Origin: Zygnema circumcarinatum
Lineage: Eukaryota; Streptophyta; Zygnematophyceae; Zygnematales; Zygnemataceae
Length of the DNA: 64,000 nt
Assembly: GCA_037447605.1 (NCBI GenBank)
Contig: CM074805.1
Location: 2,703,404 to 2,767,403, forward strand
Reading direction: 5' to 3'
Shown here: one piece after another, positions 12,073 through 24,620 of the stretch
How the letters are laid out: every line of letters begins with the position of its first letter
How positions within the stretch are numbered: the first letter of the stretch is position 1
Translations under genes and position numbers: made by a program
The notes under the pieces: generated by a model
What the model was told of the DNA's origin: nothing
Databases searched by the model: none
Seen by the model: the letters and a program-made list of their open reading frames with translations, nothing else

Positions 12073-15051
12073 TCACTTGTTCACCTTCTGCGGCAAACAT
12101 TGGATCGTCACCTGCAGAGAAACCGTTGTAAAATAATCTGAAACATGTGGCATCACAATTGAAGCAAAGCTTTTTGCAGGTCTCAAGTTCAGATCTTTCC
12201 GGCAATTGATCAATTACGGAATGAAAAAATTACCTCTCCGGCGTTTGTTTTGTCTCCCACTATTGTCTGGCAGGCGAGGCGCCAGCTCTCCGGCCTCTGA
12301 AAACGGGGACAATGGCAGCCGTGAATTAAAGCGGCACACGATGGCTGCCTTGTTCCGACCAGATTTTGACCGACTTGGAAGGGTGGTGTCCCAGACTTGC
12401 AGCCATTGACACGTGTATGAGAGACACGTTGGAGGACCTCGGACTGGCTCTATGCTAAACTCCTGCGTGTGTTTCAAATTGGCAGTTTTCATGCTCAACA
12501 TTTTAAATATTGTGTAAGAATACAGCGACATTGTTGTTTTTGAAGTAGAAACCAGACAAACCTTTTTCAGTGATCGCAATTCCGCGTCAGTTCGCTCGCT
12601 TAGCAGCTCTCCACCCTCCAAAACCTGCTCAATGCCACTCTCCAAACGAGGAAACCATGTGCTCTGAACTGCGGACTGGGACTTTATTCAACACCAGAGG
12701 AGCGTCGTAGAAAGTACGAAGCACGCCAAAGGTCGACTTGAAGATAATTTAAATTTGCTTCCAGTTGATTTTGCAGCAAGGTAAAAACGAAGCAAGCCTC
12801 AAACAGAATCAATCGAACAGCCTAAGATGGCTTACCTCAACCAGGCAAGTTCCACAGTTTCCAGCACCGCCACAGTTCATGAGACTACCCTGTAAGTCCC
12901 TCAACCCCAGTAGTACCAAACATAACAATGGAGGCCAAAGTCAAAGCCTTTAGAGACCACGTGCGTTTGACCTTTGCACTTACGCACACGCCTTCAATCG
13001 CACGTTCACAAACAATAGTTTTCAAGTACAAAAGACTTCTGGAGCGTACTCTTCTTAAAAAATGCATCTTCTACGTAAACTTCTCACATAAGATGTCCAA
13101 CCTGCCAGCAAAGGAATTTGGCAAGGGATTCAGAACAAAACCAATGGAAAGCCAGTGAACTAGGGGAACACTCACATAAGCATCGTACAGGGACACTTTC
13201 TCCTCTAACATCAACTTCCGCAGTTGTTTTTCACCACTACCCACCGCGACTTGCTTTACCTCATCCCCGGCCTTGTGCTGCAAGATAAGAAGATTGGCCA
13301 GGAGATGGGTCGGTGGATGTGAGCATAAGAGACGACAAAGACCAGAAAAGTAAGATCACCCTCAGAGGTCCGTGTGGGCGGTCATCTGCAAAGGAGTAAC
13401 CTCACCTGCTTCAACAAAGTTCTGCTTTGTTCATTAAATTCATTCAAAACATTGTCTAGGTGCAGTTCAACTGCAGCCATCGGTGGGATTCGAGTATACA
13501 TCCAAATGTTGAAGTCATCACAGATTCCAGAACAATGAGAGGTATTTGACTTGCAGTGCGAGCAATCGAGGTTGCAAACGAGGTCATTGTGAACTAAGCA
13601 TGACCAAAATTTAGAAATGCTTTGTGGAATGTTTACAGTCCGAAGTTCCGCCGTGGGTTAACCAACTCCAGCATTTAGGTTCCTTCGAGCCAGTATTGAC
13701 CTCCCAAAAAGATTTCTCACTATGTTTTTTCCAGGTTGCACTCATGCCGAAAGCATCCCAACTCTCTCTCAGTTATTAATTCACTTAACAATGCCCGTGC
13801 ATAGCCAGTAATGCGCCCCGTGCTCTGCACGTGTCTTTGGTTTCCGACACCTGCCTGCAGTTGTACTTAATAACCTGTTTGTGTTGTATTAGTACTGGGG
13901 TAATACGGAGAATCCTGTACATGTAACGGAAGCCCAGGCAGTATACCCACTAACCGAAATGAACTTGAGACTGATTTTGGGAGGGGAGCTAGGTTCGGCG
14001 GCCCCGTTTTGACTTTCCGCGCGGACTGTCGCCATTTGCTGCTTCCTCCATCCACCTGCCCTTCGCAACATCCAAGAAAAGCATCAAAACTAGACATCCA
14101 AGAAAGGTAGCTCCATCAAAACTAGCAGTGACTACAGATTACAATGACAGCTTGAAAATGACAGCTTAAATGTCCCTGCCTTTTAATAAAGGTCAGTCGT
14201 GCACTTTCATTTAGTTTATGCATATGAAAGCAGGATTATTCAAATTTGCAAACATAAAAGTGTTGGATATACGGTTTTAAAAACCCATAAAAATTTCTAA
14301 CTGAAGCGTGGAGCTGCAAATATGATGTTGCTGAATTAATGCTGCGTCGCTAGGGTGATCACCTCAAATTATTGAGTTCAGACTAACATATTTAGCTAAA
14401 CAGACAGATTACTCCCTGTGCAATGTTCGTGCAGGTCAAACATAAAAAAGCAGTTCGTACACTGCAATGCGCTTTAGCAAAGCCAGGCTAGTCTGACTTT
14501 GCTCATATTGCACCTTTTCTCACCCAAAACAAATTCTTAAAAAGGAAATGAGTCAGACTTTGAAGGGTCATTCAGGACATTTTTTACGAAGGCGGAAAGC
14601 ATGCTGGAATCACTTCGCGTTAACCATTAAAGCAAACGAGTGATTCACTTCTAAATTGCTCCTTGAATTTTCCGATTCTCCAAGCAGAAAACTAAGCCCA
14701 AGCGTATAGCCCTCCTCAGCAAGACAATGAAACCCTAATTTTGCAGTCTCGTGAAGCTCAAATCGATTTTTTGCAGCATGCAAACCAAAACCTGTTCTGA
14801 GTGGTCGACTTGCTCTAGGAACGTTCTCACACCCTCCCTGCAATAACAAGGCAGCTCAACGAATGCAGCTGAACTTCTGGTGCCGTTCCCTGGAGCCGCC
14901 ATTCTCTGCCCCTCCAAGTGCATGCTGACGACGGCATACCTGCCCTCCTGCTGCGCGCCGGCAGCGAGCCCTCTGAGCTAAGAAGCGAGCGCCGCGCGGA
15001 CAGTGGAGATACGTCGAGCGCAGGAGTGACCGCGGTCGCGCTGAAAGCCAT
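12073..15051 (-). CDS. PNSB3: PnsB3 (NDF4), ferredoxin-like subunit of the plastid NDH complex
   Basis: Complete gene of 207 aa in seven exons, all phase 0: 14833-15051, 13955-14038, 13176-13277, 12836-12889, 12562-12624, 12234-12296 and 12073-12111. The first exon encodes an Ala/Ser/Arg-rich chloroplast transit peptide starting MAFSATAVTPALDVSPLSA. The mature part has KISLKFIS, KQLRKLMLEEKVSLYDAY, the 2Fe-2S loop NCGGAGNCGTC (C-x5-C-x2-C) and WRLACQT with the fourth Cys. It ends at VTIQCLPQKVNK. This is the order and spacing of PnsB3, a subunit of subcomplex B of the NDH-like complex, which carries cyclic electron flow around photosystem I at the thylakoid. Its length matches the family (about 200 aa). 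Nothing is broken. The start is chosen for its transit-peptide character; an upstream in-frame ATG nine codons earlier is possible. Confidence 0.93.
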
Positions 15052-15985
15052 GGTTGCCTCCTGAGGAAGGAGCTGCAATGCAAGCGGCGTCCTTCAGGAG
15101 CTCCAGAGAAGGATTTCTGGGGCTGGAGAGAGTTCAAAATTCCGAACGCTTGCGCCGTGAGGGGAGGGCCACTGCTGTGATATGTTCCGCAGAGCGCAGT
15201 GCAGCGCAGAGCAGTGCAGTGCAGTGAAGCGCCTCGCGGGCCTTCTGCTGACTGTCCCCACGTTTCGCGCGTGTTGGCGAGGGCGTGTCGTGGGGAATGA
15301 ACACCGTGAACTTGAGCGATTTGAGGTTCCAAAAAAAGGAAGGGCTTTCCTTTGGTTTTGAAGCGCCTTGTGAATGTGCTCGACGAGTCTTATGGCTGCC
15401 CTTAGGCGGTGCGTGGCAATGCAGTATGCTCACGCTGATTAGCGAATGTTGATGGATGGCTTTGAGCAGGTGATGGTTCTCAATCGCACTCATCCAGTGC
15501 TCGAAGTTTCACTCAAAGGGAGACATTTTTCGACCGTAATGTCAATCTATCTTTGATTCAACGTCTCACACAAGGCGACCAGTTCCTCGTGGTTCCCCAT
15601 GCTGATTTTGTCCATGTTCATTCGATGGCATCATCGCCATCATGAGACCAATGCTCCATCCGTTGCGTTCACACAAGACGATGGTTTCACTTCCACAAGT
15701 TGGCTTTGTTTCGTGAATTCATGGCTGGAGAGGCGACAGTTTTTTTTTTTTTAAGAAATGCGAAATCAGTTCGATTATTCATGTATCGTATGCATGTAAC
15801 AAGAAAACACTACAGCAACTACCTTTGGACGGGGTTCCAAAGGGGTAAGGTAACGCCTACGAATCCTATCACAATTGCTGATCTAAGGCTTTCTTGCATG
15901 CGTACACATCTAAAGCATACTTAGTAACGAATTTACGTCTAAAAGGCCTCTGCTAATGAACGCTAAAAAATAAAAAAATAATAAC
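15052..15985. other. PnsB3 upstream region
   Basis: Between the PnsB3 start and the 3' end of the lipase gene, both on the minus strand. It contains a short GCAGTGCA-rich tandem stretch (about 15196-15230) and a T11 run near 15741. No gene is recognisable. Confidence 0.5.
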
Positions 15986-18900
15986 TCATGCAGTGAGATT
16001 TCCCAAGTATTGAACAATGCGAGTGAACACGTCTTGTTTCACTTCGCTGCTTGCAATGAGGTCCAAGTGAGCGTAATTGCTGACTTCAAAGTGCGCAGGC
16101 CTCGCCTTGAAGGCGGAGAGGAGCCGCTCAACATCTTTCGATGCAACCATCCAGTCGTTCCCTCCACTCACCACGAGAATGGGAATTGTCGACGGGATGG
16201 TGGACGGATCATACTGTCGCAATTTCGCAAACGGAAATAATGTAAGGCTCAGAGCACTAAGAATCCTACTCTCCCTCTTCCCTCCCCCNNNNNNNNNNTC
16301 CCTCTCCCTCTCCCTCTCCCTCTCCCTGTCCCTCTCCCTCTCCCTCTCCCTACTTTGTGGTTTTGGCCTCGTGTGAAGGGCGTGAAGTGAGCACCACGGG
16401 AAGGGAGCAGTTCACACCTGGGGGGGGTCAGCAGTCCCATACGTGAAGATGTTTCCCGGAGGCGTAGCCGTGTCCCAGTGTTGAAATGACGCTGCTCGGA
16501 TCTCTGCAGAGGAAACATACAGGAGCTGGTCACTGTACATTGCCTGTTGGTAGCTCTGCAGGATAGGCGTTGGTGAATGGTAATAGCTTCATTTTAAATA
16601 AATTAGCGTAGAATATATGTGGCTATTGTGACCGATTACACGAACCTTGCTGAAATTGCACAAGGTTTTTGTAAGGGCTAACAACCCAGTTTGGATCCAC
16701 AGCACTTAATGCCTGGAAGAATTCGGGAGGAACGCAACAGTTCGGACCTGCAACAAGCGCAGAGTGAGTGTTTGAATGCATGTTCATGCCTGTCTCCTTC
16801 ATGCGCCTCTGCAATATGATCGAATACATTTTCACATCCTTCATTGCCATGACCACGAGCATCAGAGCCAGCAAAGCAAGAAACCTTGCAGATGCAACAT
16901 CCAAATCTGTATGTTAAAGACGACATACTATTTATGCAATCAGAAAAGGAGCATGCTTAAAAGGTGGTGCTTTGGGCGCTTAACCTGCTGACCTGTTATA
17001 TTTCTCAGCTGGTCTGCTGCCGAACCCCCTCCTGTGAGCTGACTTCCAAGTTGGAATCCAAAAATTGACAAGATCGTAGAAAGTTGATTGAACCTGGACC
17101 CCGGCCCGGCGTCAAGGCACCCTTTCATATGCTTTCCGAAGTTTGCCTTACCAATCGTATCTTTCCCCATGACGCTCAACGAAAACATAGTTAACACGCA
17201 ATAAACATTCTCTCTCTCACTCTCAACGTCACCACATCTATCGTTTTGCTTGTCAACGAGGCTTACTTGCCCGCTTTTTGCGAGATTACTGAAGGATGTG
17301 AATGAGGAAACCGTACCGAGCTTTATCCGTATGACTCAATCAAAGACACATAAACATAGACTCTTTGGTTCCACTTACGAGGTTAGGTTGAAGACGCCTG
17401 CATTCACGCCAAGTAGGTACTCAGCCTGCGTAGGGTTTCGGAAAAGGTAGCAAATGGATGAACCGTTTCAATGCCTTCATCAATCCCGTTAGAGGTTTCT
17501 ATGGGGACATGTCAGCGTGTGAAGCTTCGTTTCATGTCAATCCTGCCATCTTCAAACGATGGTCAATCAATCTAAAGTTTGTAATCATGTGCACATTGCA
17601 CTCGTACGTAGTCTGGAGTGTTGTTGAACGCCCATCGCTGAAGCGTGGGAGATGACACGTTCCCGAGGTAGGCGAGGGGAGCGATCAGTACCGCTGATGC
17701 AAGCGCATCTGCAAATGCTGACTGCGTTGCAGCCGCCGCTATTGGTACCATGGCGCCCTGCATGACCATTCTTAGTAAGCAAACATTGAAGTATGGTTTA
17801 AATTTGACAAGGGGTGCAGGTTTACGGTTTAGGGCTTAAGAGTTTTCTAGGGTTTAGGCAACACATAACCGACGACGTGACAGAGTCGGAGGCACTCACA
17901 GAGTAGTACACCTATAGAAAAAGTGTCGTTAGGGGTCGAAAAGATCGAGAGAAACTAGTAAGAGGAAATGTGGTAAGCACCTGGTCGTAACCGATAAAGT
18001 GAAACTTTAAGGACTCGGTGATCTGTTGAATAATGTGGACGAAGACGGGAAGGTCGTTCTTTGCAAGCTCGTCGAAGCTGTAATCCCAGAACTCCTGCGA
18101 AGCAACATAGCTTCACACTTGCAAAGCTGAATGAAGCTGCTCCCGGTGACATGAGCAGCGCACGACCATTTTTAGCTTTGCTGAGACTGCATGCAGCTCC
18201 AATTTTAAAAAAGTCTGCAAATATGCTCAAATTTTATTCATAACTTCCGTTGCGCTTACCCTTTGCGTCCGGTTGTATCTTTGGCTATCGGGAGAGTATA
18301 AAGTACCCCTGTGATTCAACATCCTGTCAAAGACCACAATCAAAAGCATCAATCGTGTTTTAAGAAATTCCACCCGAACAGCAGAATTGCGTACAGTACT
18401 AGCGAACATGCCGGGCAGTTACCAAGTCACTGATCAGCCGATACATACGTGACTACAATTTCGCTTTCAAGCTTGCACGCAGTGAACTTGTGGAAGATTG
18501 TTGGACATTCGGCGGGCATGCACAAACGGCCATTGGCATGACCTTGCAAGTTGACGCACCACACATCATAGCCGCTGTCGGCCAGAAGAAACGGCAGCTT
18601 GTTCTGGGCGTCTGCTTTGCTGCTGGAGAAAAACCAAGCATCGGCTCCATAGAATATAGCATGGTCCAGAGCAACCGGCCATTTGGTTGCCAGAGTATTG
18701 TTTTCTGCATGCGGATATTTCGAGTCTCGAGATTCAGAACGAAGAACACCTACTTCAACCGCCAAAGGTGCGACCTAAATGTCCAGTGTGGCTTCGGAGA
18801 AACCTGGGCTTTTTTTTTTACTGGATCTACGTGAGATATGCATCTTCGGCACCTAAGAATCCGTCCCGACATCCATAGTCCCTACAACGACCTAAGGAAA

Positions 18901-19458
18901 AAATCATAGGAGCAGAAGGTAGCTATCCTTCACGCAACTTGAAGGATTCTTAATGTTGCATCAGGGTCACATTGAACATGTCAGAGGAGTGCAGAGTAGA
19001 GAAGGATGTGGAGAGCGAGAACTACATACCCTGTCCCGTTCCCGTTTTACCGATGCGTTGCGTGTTAAGGATATAGCCATCGGTTGTGATACCCTGCACA
19101 AAAATGTGAGAGTTTCATATTTTCCTGCCAGATAAGCCCAGTCTGAACAGCTACATAGTCCGAAGCAACAACACATGATAATATTCACATATTCAGCGGA
19201 AACAAGAGTACAACGTTGATAGCTAGAAATCCTAAAGCCAGATCTCTCATAATTCACCGAACCCAATTTCTTTATAGGTACCTTGTACTCTGTGCAGATG
19301 TATCCCAGTGTTCGAACATACGTCTTGCAGAAGGGAGTCTCCTCGCTGCTGGACGCAACCGTCTGAGCCCCGACCCCCGCTGCCAGCGCGCGCAGCGCCA
19401 GGTGAAGCAGAAACACGCGTCTGACGAGCATCCCGGAAGAGGGTGGGCTCCTCCCCAT
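15986..19458 (-). CDS. Secreted gastric-lipase-type alpha/beta hydrolase with altered nucleophile
   Basis: About 420 aa in ten exons: 19282-19458, 19030-19093, 18524-18704, 18260-18323, 17981-18094, 17608-17757, 16993 to about 17095, 16646-16747, 16418-16503 and 15986-16213. All phases close except at the 17608/17095 junction, where the acceptor is unclear. The 18524 donor is also weak. Features in order: signal peptide (LVRRVFLLHLALRALAAGVGA), TTDGYIL, GADAWFF (oxyanion side), LADSGYDVW, EFWDYSFDELA, then FHFIGYDQ/GAMVPIAAA, GPNCC, FQHWDT, and the acid and His of the triad in SGGNDWMV and NYAHLDL. This is the order of acid/gastric-type triacylglycerol lipases (plant LIP1-like). The usual GHSQG nucleophile elbow reads GYDQG, so the Ser is replaced by Asp. 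An assembly gap lies in its last intron. It is secreted or vacuolar by signal peptide; the substrate is unknown. Confidence 0.75.
16289..16298. other. Assembly gap (10 N)
   Basis: Ten Ns inside an intron of the lipase gene, followed directly by a CT-rich hexamer repeat that probably caused the assembly break. Confidence 0.98.
16299..16351. repeat. (TCCCTC)n microsatellite
   Basis: Nearly perfect hexanucleotide repeat, with one TGTCCC variant, right of the assembly gap and inside an intron of the lipase gene. The true length is unknown because of the gap. Confidence 0.9.
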
Positions 19459-20501
19459 GGCGGCGCCTGCTCTCAGCTGAGAGAACCTCGCCTCGCCCCG
19501 CCCCTCCCTCCGCCTCTCCCTCCGGCCCTCCCTCCCTCCCTCAGCGTCCCCCCGAGTGGCCCTGCAAAGACCGCCGGCTCCGCGGCTAGTTTGGCGCGCG
19601 GCCTTCGCGCTGTATACCGTTGGGCCGCGGCGGGCGGGCAGCGGAAACGTCCACTCTCGACCAATCAGGGGCGGATCTTCCCACTCACTTTCAAGTGCGG
19701 GCAGCCTCTGAAAGTTTAGAGCACGCGCAGCTGCGAGTGGACCGGCCGGCGCGTCCCGCCCTTCTGACGGCCGGCGGGGGTCGGCCGGCGGACGGCTGTC
19801 GCCGGCCGTTCTGAGGGCGCCCTCGGGCAAGCCGCGTGGCCTGTCCGCAACCGACAGGTGACTTTATCGAATAGGCCTGACTACATCAGGAAATCCTTAA
19901 CTTTAACAAGACAGGGCGTGGCGGCCAGCGGCGGCCCATCGTTGGCTGTTCGCTGTACCGCAACAGCCAGGAATTATCGTCGGCAGACAGGAGCGATTTA
20001 ATCGGATTCGGTACTGTGCGAGAATAATGGGAAGTCCAAAACGTAGTATTAAATTTGTGTTCGTGAGGAACGGAATCTGTGCCGTACACATAGAGCCATT
20101 GTGACGTCAATATAGCGTCATCGTGTCTCCTGGGCAGCCCTTTTGTAGTGCGTCCGCCGCCAGGATTTGGTGCCACGTGGCAGCACGTTATTCGTGGGAA
20201 GCGGCCGCTGGCATTATGGGGTCGTTCCGCCGGGCCCACACACTACCGACAAAATCGTACGACCGCCGCGCGGCGGCCGCCTCTGATTGGCTGCTTGACC
20301 CGAAAATGTGGAGCGACTTTGGCGACCTCGGCGGCCGCCGCTTCGTCCTGGGGAGCACATTAGAGAGGGGGGACTGTGTGAGGGTCTGCTGGAAGGGGGG
20401 AGGGAGAGAGTGAGGAGTTAGAGCGGGAGAGTGAAGGAGCGTGAGAGAAAGAGAAAGAGAGAGCGAGAGAAAGAAGGAGGGAGAGTGGACGGAAAGAAAA
20501 A
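19459..20501. promoter_or_regulatory. Divergent promoter region, lipase / RG lyase
   Basis: About 1 kb between two divergent starts, both coding for secreted proteins. It is GC-rich near the lipase start. It contains a G-box in GCCACGTGGCAGCACG near 20173, two sequence blocks rich in GGCCGGCG, and a GA-rich leader (about 20400-20500) directly before the RG lyase ATG. No open frame here resembles a protein family. Confidence 0.45.
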
Positions 20502-23500
20502 ATGGGCCTTCCCGCACTCCTCCGCGTCTCCCCCTTCCTCCTCCTCCTCTGCCTGGCGGCCATGGACTCGCAGCTGCTGCTCGTGCGCGCGCAGGAGGAA
20601 GTGGTGGTGGACGAGGCGAGCAGTGGCGAGGAGGTGGCTCTGAGAAACGGCCACGTGTCCTTGGTCTTCCTGCGGCCCTCCGGCCGCCTCCTCTCCGTCG
20701 CGTACGGCGGGCAGCCCAACCTGCTCGCCACGTGGCCCGCCGGCTACGCCCCGCCCGACCCGCCCGCCGCCGCCACGCTGGAGGAGGACCGACCCACTTA
20801 CGGCCTGCCAGGTGGCGCCCCCTCCGACCGCGGGTACTGGAACGCCGTGTGGGAGAACGAGACGCACGTCAGCAACTACGACGCGTTCGACTGCGACTCT
20901 TTCTCAGTACGTCTCAAGTTTTGTTTGAAGGGCAGTCGCTGAAATTAGCAGGAAATGGGAGTCACTCTGACTCGGAAACCAGCTTGCAACCAGCTGCCCT
21001 TGTTTAGAACCAGCTTTAATTTCTTCTTCCCTCGTCAACAGGTCGTTTCCCACAACTCATCTCTCGCCATTTTGAAGTTTTCTCGGCAATACGATCCGTC
21101 GGCAGAGGACAGAACTGCGATCAACAGTGACATCAGCATTTTCTATTCGCTGGCTGCCGGCGAATCGGGCTTTTACACGTGGACAGTGCTGGACCACTCC
21201 GGGGCGCACCCCGCCTTCACTCTCGTGGAGCTCCGCTTCACTCTCAAGCTCAGCCAGGTGCGGGGCGGGGGGGCACCTCCCTTTAATAAATCAAACAGAT
21301 TCTCCTTTGAAAGAATCAACACGAATCAAACATTTTCTCCGTGGACAGGTTCTTCGCGCACTACTTAATGTCAATTGGTTCAGCTACGTTGCACCTTTCA
21401 ACCCTTCGTGTAATTAATTACAAAGCCATTTTTGTCCCCTTTTTTTTGTTTTTGTTGGGAACTCCTTTTGCGAGCAGAGCTTCCGGTGGGCAGCAGTGGA
21501 TCGCAACAGGCGGCACCTCATGCCGGAGTGGGAGGACCGCTATGCGCAAAACAGCGATCCCACCGCTATCGCGGAGACGCGCCTTCTTACAAACCCTTCC
21601 AATCCCGACCTTAAGGTGAGTGCCACGTTATTCTGCATTATGGTGATGTTGGGGATAGAATACTGTCCGCGAAATTTCTCTACAAGTTGTTAAGTGGGCT
21701 TCCTTGGGACCGTGAGGTGTGTGAACTGCTGACAAGTCTCTTCATCTCTTGCACCCTCCGCGGTGTAGCAGATGAAACAGCTGCCAATGAAGGCCGCCTC
21801 CCCCAAACATTGCGCTCTAATGTCTATCGATCACTGCGTGCGTGCAGAACATGTACGACTGCAAGTACTCATACATGGAGGACACCGCGCGGCAGCTCTA
21901 CTACGGGTGGGTGTCCAATGACAGCAGTCCGGTCGGCGTGTGGGCTTTGAACCCTCACAAGTACGAGTACGCGGCGGGCGGACCGACTAAGCAGGACCTC
22001 ACTGTGCAGGTGCGCTTCATGCAAGCCGAAAGGGGCATTTTCTGCCCCATTTAAAGTGGGCATTGCCGTCTTGCATTTTCTTTTAAATGAGTTTAATAAC
22101 TTATTTTCAGCATTTGGTATGCTACGTTTAGTCTAAGGCAGTGGGCACGTCGCTATGCTTAATTTGCTCTCACAGGCCTATTGCAAGTTTCTAGTTTTGA
22201 AGGTTATGGAGTGTGACCTCTGTTGCAGGTGGGCCCTTACCTTCTTAACTACATGCACTCTCAACACGTCGGAACTCCGGGTCTCGCGGTGTCTAGCGGT
22301 GAAAAATGGCGAAAAATGTATGGCCCATTTAAAACTTACTTCAACCAGCAGACAGAGAGTGAGAGCAGCTCAGGGAGTCCTTCCTCAGACCTTCTCGATG
22401 ACGCCATCGCCATGGCGGTGAAGGAAAAGTGGCAATGGCCATACTCCCAGTTTTCGGACCCAATCTATTACCCTCCCTCAGGTACCTCCACCACTTCATA
22501 AACATAAAAGATAGACGCACTATACAGTTGACGGCCTTTAGAGCTTAGTTTTCCTCGTGCTAGATTACCTGCTGCTCAATAGCTCGGCTAGCTAGCTCTA
22601 TCTTTAAGAAAAAAAGAATGGCCTCGAACGAATGACCTGGAAAGATTAAGTACAGCCGACGGTTTGATGTTAAAGGAGGCCAGCAATTCGTGGGTTTGCA
22701 GCTTTTTTCCAATCAACAGAGTGGAATAATAATAATAGTCTTGCTGCTGAAATTGCATAGTATATTTGATCCACGCATCGAGTGCTTAACTAGTTCTACA
22801 CGAGGACTCGTCTTGTTTTTTTTTTTTTTAGGTGCTCGCGGCAGCCTCAAAGGGTACCTCACTCTTGACAGCTCGGCCGGCGTTGACTTGAGCTCAATTG
22901 ACCTCAAGAAGAACGGATGGGTTGGGTTAACTGCCTCGAGCGCAGAGGGGTCTTGGATGTACGAAACAAAAACATATCAATATTGGGAACATTTCGTCAA
23001 CGCCAAGTCTCCAAAATTCCGAATCAACAATGTGCGGCCCGGGATATATACCCTCCACATTTACATTCTGGGAGTGTATGGTGAATACGCATCGTCCTCA
23101 ACTTACAACATCACTGCAAGCACAACGCTTGACCTTGGAGAAGTTCAGTGGAAACCCCCCAGAGCGGGCCCCACCATTTTTGAGCTCGGGTATCCGGACA
23201 GGGACTCGGCAGAGTTTTTTGTTCCGGACATAAATCCCAAAAGCATACTCCCTTACAGCAACAGTAATCCGAATCGTTTTCGTGACTACGGAGTGTGGAA
23301 AGCCTATGTGACTGCGTTTCCATCGACAGATCTTGTATACACTGTTGGTTCTTCCGACTACAGTACGGACTGGTGGTATGTGCAGACCTCACGTTACAGT
23401 GAGGACCTGCTCTCCGCCTCTCCGACAGTCTACACTTTGGTCTTCACGCTCCCTTCAGCTCCTGCTTCGGATGACGTATTCACCCTCCGCTTGGCTTTAG

Positions 23501-23784
23501 CCAGCGAGAGCCTCGCAGCGCTCCAAGTATTTGTGAACATCAATGACTTTGATCAGGATCCGCTGATGGATACGTCAACCTTTGCAACGCACACGGACAT
23601 AAATGACAACGGCATGGCTCGGTTAACATCTCACGGTACATACTCGCAGTACGATATCGCCATCTCTGGGTCTTCACTCAAAAGTGGAGCAAACCGCATG
23701 TACTTCCGACAAAGGAGAACAGCTTCAAGATTCATTTATGTCATGTATGACTATATACGATTGGAAGGCCCTTCCGCATCATAA
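20502..23784 (+). CDS. Rhamnogalacturonan lyase (polysaccharide lyase family 4)
   Basis: Complete gene of 708 aa in six exons: 20502-20906, 21042-21257, 21478-21615, 21848-22009, 22229-22481 and 22832-23784 (TAA); all phases close. The N-terminus is a signal peptide (PALLRVSPFLLLLCLAA). The catalytic domain shows GYWNAVWENE, SGFYTWTVLDH, FRWAAVDRNRRHLMP, WVSNDSSPVGVWALNP and GGPTKQDLTVQVGPY. The long last exon encodes the fibronectin-like domain (GSLKGYLTLD, GIYTLHIYILGVYGEYA) and the C-terminal carbohydrate-binding-like domain (LWQIGYPDR-equivalent FELGYPDRDSAEF, ending YDYIRLEGP). PL4 enzymes cleave the rhamnose-galacturonate backbone of rhamnogalacturonan I by beta-elimination in the cell wall. 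Length and domain order fit plant RG lyases. I did not identify the catalytic Lys and His with certainty. Confidence 0.92.
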
Positions 23785-24620
23785 AGTGATACTACGCTCC
23801 TCCTCCAGAACCAGAAAACCAATGACTTTCATCACAGCGACGAGGTTTGCCATTCTCTCGATGGCTCCGCTCCTGGAACCTCTCGTTCCAAGGCAAGAGC
23901 TTCGCGTTTATTTTTTTTTCTATACGCGCACACTCTTGTCATAGGAGCCCTCTCTCAGGGCACAGCGGCGTAGCGTGAACGCCAAATGCCCCTTTTGCTG
24001 CTGCGATGACTTCACCGCGGGCGCGCATGTCTCCCTCCGCCAGCCTTCGCTCGGCCTTCGGTTGCTTGTCAGTCTTTGTAGCCAATTTCTTTGCAGTTTT
24101 GAGTGTATACTCGGTGTTTGCAATCCCCTCTTACACGGAGTTGGGCATGCTTTTACGCGGATCAGATCGCCCCACAGTCAGAAGCAGCGCGCAAAAATGG
24201 CAGCGAGAATTTAAGATTGGAATGTATTACATAAGTGAGAAAATGCTAAATGGAACAGAGAATCTTCCAATCTCTTTCACACTGGCCGAAAGACTTCTAC
24301 ACGACCTTGTGCTAATCTGCATTTGTATTCATAAGTGGCTACCCTCCATCAATCTAAAACTGCATAAAATTACAGTACTTCTAAACAATCTGCAAGTTAA
24401 TTCATTTTCTATAGTTTCGTGCATCGCTACTACACACGGAACTAGGAAAAAATTATCTGCCCTTTCCCATGCCACTTCCTAATTCTAATCTCAAAACTGA
24501 TTCGCATACAAAGTGGGAAAACAGGGCAAACAGCAGACGGCCTTGCAACATGAGGCAGGCCCCAAGTGATGGGCCAAAAGGGGCAAGAAGGCGAGTAACT
24601 GAGAGGCGGCCTTCGCTTTG
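23785..24620. other. Convergent 3' intergenic region
   Basis: Spacer between the 3' ends of the RG lyase and the first GT61 gene. I see no gene or conspicuous repeat. Confidence 0.55.

Noticed and set aside
13440-13500. Possible extra PnsB3 exon (AVELHLDNVLNEF)
   Set aside because: Flanking exons join in phase 0 and match the family length and sequence without it.
17890-17915. A 12-nt microexon (coding VYYS) between the GYDQ and GAMV exons of the lipase
   Set aside because: It has AG and GT borders and is in phase, but direct joining of the neighbours aligns without insertion with the family. The microexon would add four residues in the nucleophile elbow.
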